Source: Betaproteobacteria bacterium | GTDB lineage: Bacteria > Pseudomonadota > Gammaproteobacteria > Burkholderiales > Casimicrobiaceae | Length of the DNA stretch: 12,196 nt | Assembly: GCA_013298455.1 (NCBI GenBank) | Contig: JAAFHR010000052.1 | Span: 1-12,196 of the forward strand | Direction of reading: 5' to 3' | Part shown: one piece after another, positions 11,017 to 12,196 of the stretch | How the letters are laid out: every line of letters starts with the position of its first letter | Numbering within the stretch: position 1 is the first letter of the stretch | The notes under the pieces: model-generated | The model's database searches: none | Seen by the model: only the letters and a program-made list of their open reading frames with translations | Told to the model about the DNA's origin: nothing | Translations under genes and position numbers: made by a program

Positions 11017-12196
11017 ATGACCACCGCCGTGATGAATGCCTCTGCCCCTCAATCGGGCCAACGCTCGCCCGGGCTTTGGTCGCTCGCTTGGAAGCGACTA
11101 CTGGCCGATAAGGTCGCCGTGATCGCGCTGGCGATTGTGGTGTTCTTTTTGCTCTTATCGCTCGCTTCGTTCTTTGGCATTGTTGCGAAGGATTGGAACC
11201 GAGAGGTGGCGGTCAACTACGCGCCGCCCACGCTCTTCAAAGACAGCAATAAGCCGGCTGCTGATCTCTCACCGGGAAAGGCCGGCGATTCAGGCCCCGC
11301 AGTCGAAGGCGCCGCCGCGAAACCCGAGCTCATCAACGACCGTGATCCGCTCCGTGATGTGATCAACGACCTCAAAGCGCAGCTCGGCCAATCGAGCGGC
11401 GCTGAGACGGCGGGCGACATCAAGATCGTTGATCCACTCGCCGACGTGATGGCAGAGTTACGCAAGAAGCTCGGTCGTACCGGCGACGGCGGCGCAGCGG
11501 TCGTTGAGGAAAAGAAACTTGAATCGCTACCGTTCGGCGCGGACAAATGGGGCCGTGATGTCTTGGCGAAAGTGATTCAGGGTTCGGAGACGTCGATTTT
11601 GGTGGGCTTCGCAGCCGCCATCGTCGCCACCGTGATCGGCACCTTGCTGGGTGCACTCGCTGGATATTTCGGCGGCAAAACCGATGACACGCTGAATTGG
11701 TTCTACTCAATCTTCAGCTCGATTCCGTACATTTTGTTGGTGCTCGCTATTGCGGCGGTGCTTAAGCAAAAGGGGATCGTCACCGTTGTATTGATATTGG
11801 GGCTGACGGGTTGGACAAGCATCTTTCGACTCATCCGCGCGGAGTATTTGAAACACAAAGCGCGAGACTACGTGAGGGCCGCCAACGCGATTGGCGCGTC
11901 CAACATGCGACGCATGTTTGTGCACATATTCCCGAATATTTCGCACGTTGTGTTGGTACAGCTCTCGCTCCACGTGGTGCTGTTTATCAAGAGCGAAGTG
12001 ATCCTCTCATTCCTTGGTTTTGGTGTGCCAGTCGACACCGTGAGCTGGGGCTCCATGCTCAATGAAGCACAAAACGAATTGATCCTCGGCTATTGGTGGC
12101 AGCTCGCCGCCGCAACCGCCTTCATGGCCATTTTGGTGACCGCGTTTAGCTTGTTCACTGATGCGCTGCGTGATGCGCTTGATCCGAAGTTGAAGT
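11017..12196 (+). CDS. ABC importer permease, DppC/OppC type, with enlarged periplasmic loop (3' end cut by window)
   Basis: An open frame of 393 codons running off the right edge. AAGGGG (11004-11009) is seven bases before ATG, and the previous gene ends 11 bases upstream. The first membrane helix is at about 33-56. A periplasmic loop of roughly 115 residues (57-172) then leads to the conserved FGADKWGRDVLAKVIQGSETSILVGF entry (173-198). Further helices follow, with the coupling loop DYVRAANAIGASNMRR at 284-299 and SEVILSFLGFGVP. The last visible residues, DALRDALDPKLK, are a typical C-terminus, so only a few residues are probably missing. E. coli DppC and OppC have about 300 residues; the excess lies mainly in the loop, which contains DPLRDVINDLKAQLG (110-124) and DPLADVMAELRKKLG (139-153), an internal duplication. 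The ATPase genes are expected downstream. Confidence 0.92.
   Translation, partial: MTTAVMNASAPQSGQRSPGLWSLAWKRLLADKVAVIALAIVVFFLLLSLASFFGIVAKDWNREVAVNYAPPTLFKDSNKPAADLSPGKAGDSGPAVEGAAAKPELINDRDPLRDVINDLKAQLGQSSGAETAGDIKIVDPLADVMAELRKKLGRTGDGGAAVVEEKKLESLPFGADKWGRDVLAKVIQGSETSILVGFAAAIVATVIGTLLGALAGYFGGKTDDTLNWFYSIFSSIPYILLVLAIAAVLKQKGIVTVVLILGLTGWTSIFRLIRAEYLKHKARDYVRAANAIGASNMRRMFVHIFPNISHVVLVQLSLHVVLFIKSEVILSFLGFGVPVDTVSWGSMLNEAQNELILGYWWQLAAATAFMAILVTAFSLFTDALRDALDPKLK

Overview
The window looks like an ordinary chromosomal stretch of a Gram-negative bacterium, most likely a proteobacterium and perhaps a betaproteobacterium. This rests on a moderately GC-rich composition (by eye), a lipobox lipoprotein and periplasmic-type proteins, yebC close to ruvC, a CnoX/YbbN-type thioredoxin-TPR protein, and REP-like and other palindromic repeats between genes. 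The lineage is an inference, because no rRNA or marker tree can be examined here.

Left part (1-2655, all plus strand): the 3' end of an unrecognised gene, a LON-domain protein that seems to start at a rare ATT codon, yebC (translation factor / YebC-PmpR family), a small YbjQ-type protein, and ruvC (Holliday-junction resolvase). REP-like palindromes fill the gap just before ruvC. Bases 2656-3141 are non-coding. They hold a 101-bp element with terminal inverted repeats, a degenerate partial copy of its end, a symmetric dyad, and a GGAACTT motif placed like an ECF-sigma promoter.

Middle (3142-5705, plus strand): a three-gene module of an ECF sigma factor, a translationally coupled single-pass membrane protein (probable anti-sigma factor), and a large predicted secreted protein. 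The third has an Ala-rich helix, two conserved-looking beta-rich blocks and a proline-rich linker. This is the least explained part of the window. A convergent junction (5706-5993) with hairpins follows. The cnoX-like thioredoxin-TPR gene is on the minus strand (5994-6857). A second copy of the terminal-inverted-repeat element sits in the divergent gap before a DMT/EamA-type transporter (7060-8010).

Right part (8198-12196, plus strand): three genes of a peptide-type ABC importer, namely a family-5 substrate-binding lipoprotein, a DppB/OppB-type permease and a DppC/OppC-type permease that is still open at the window edge. The second permease has an unusually long periplasmic loop containing a duplicated 15-residue motif. 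The ATPase genes are presumably just beyond the window.

I see no CRISPR array, tRNA, rRNA, transposase, phage gene or recognisable defence system. The best candidates for something undescribed are the sigma/anti-sigma/secreted-protein module, the permease loop with its internal repeat, and the dispersed palindromic element found twice.
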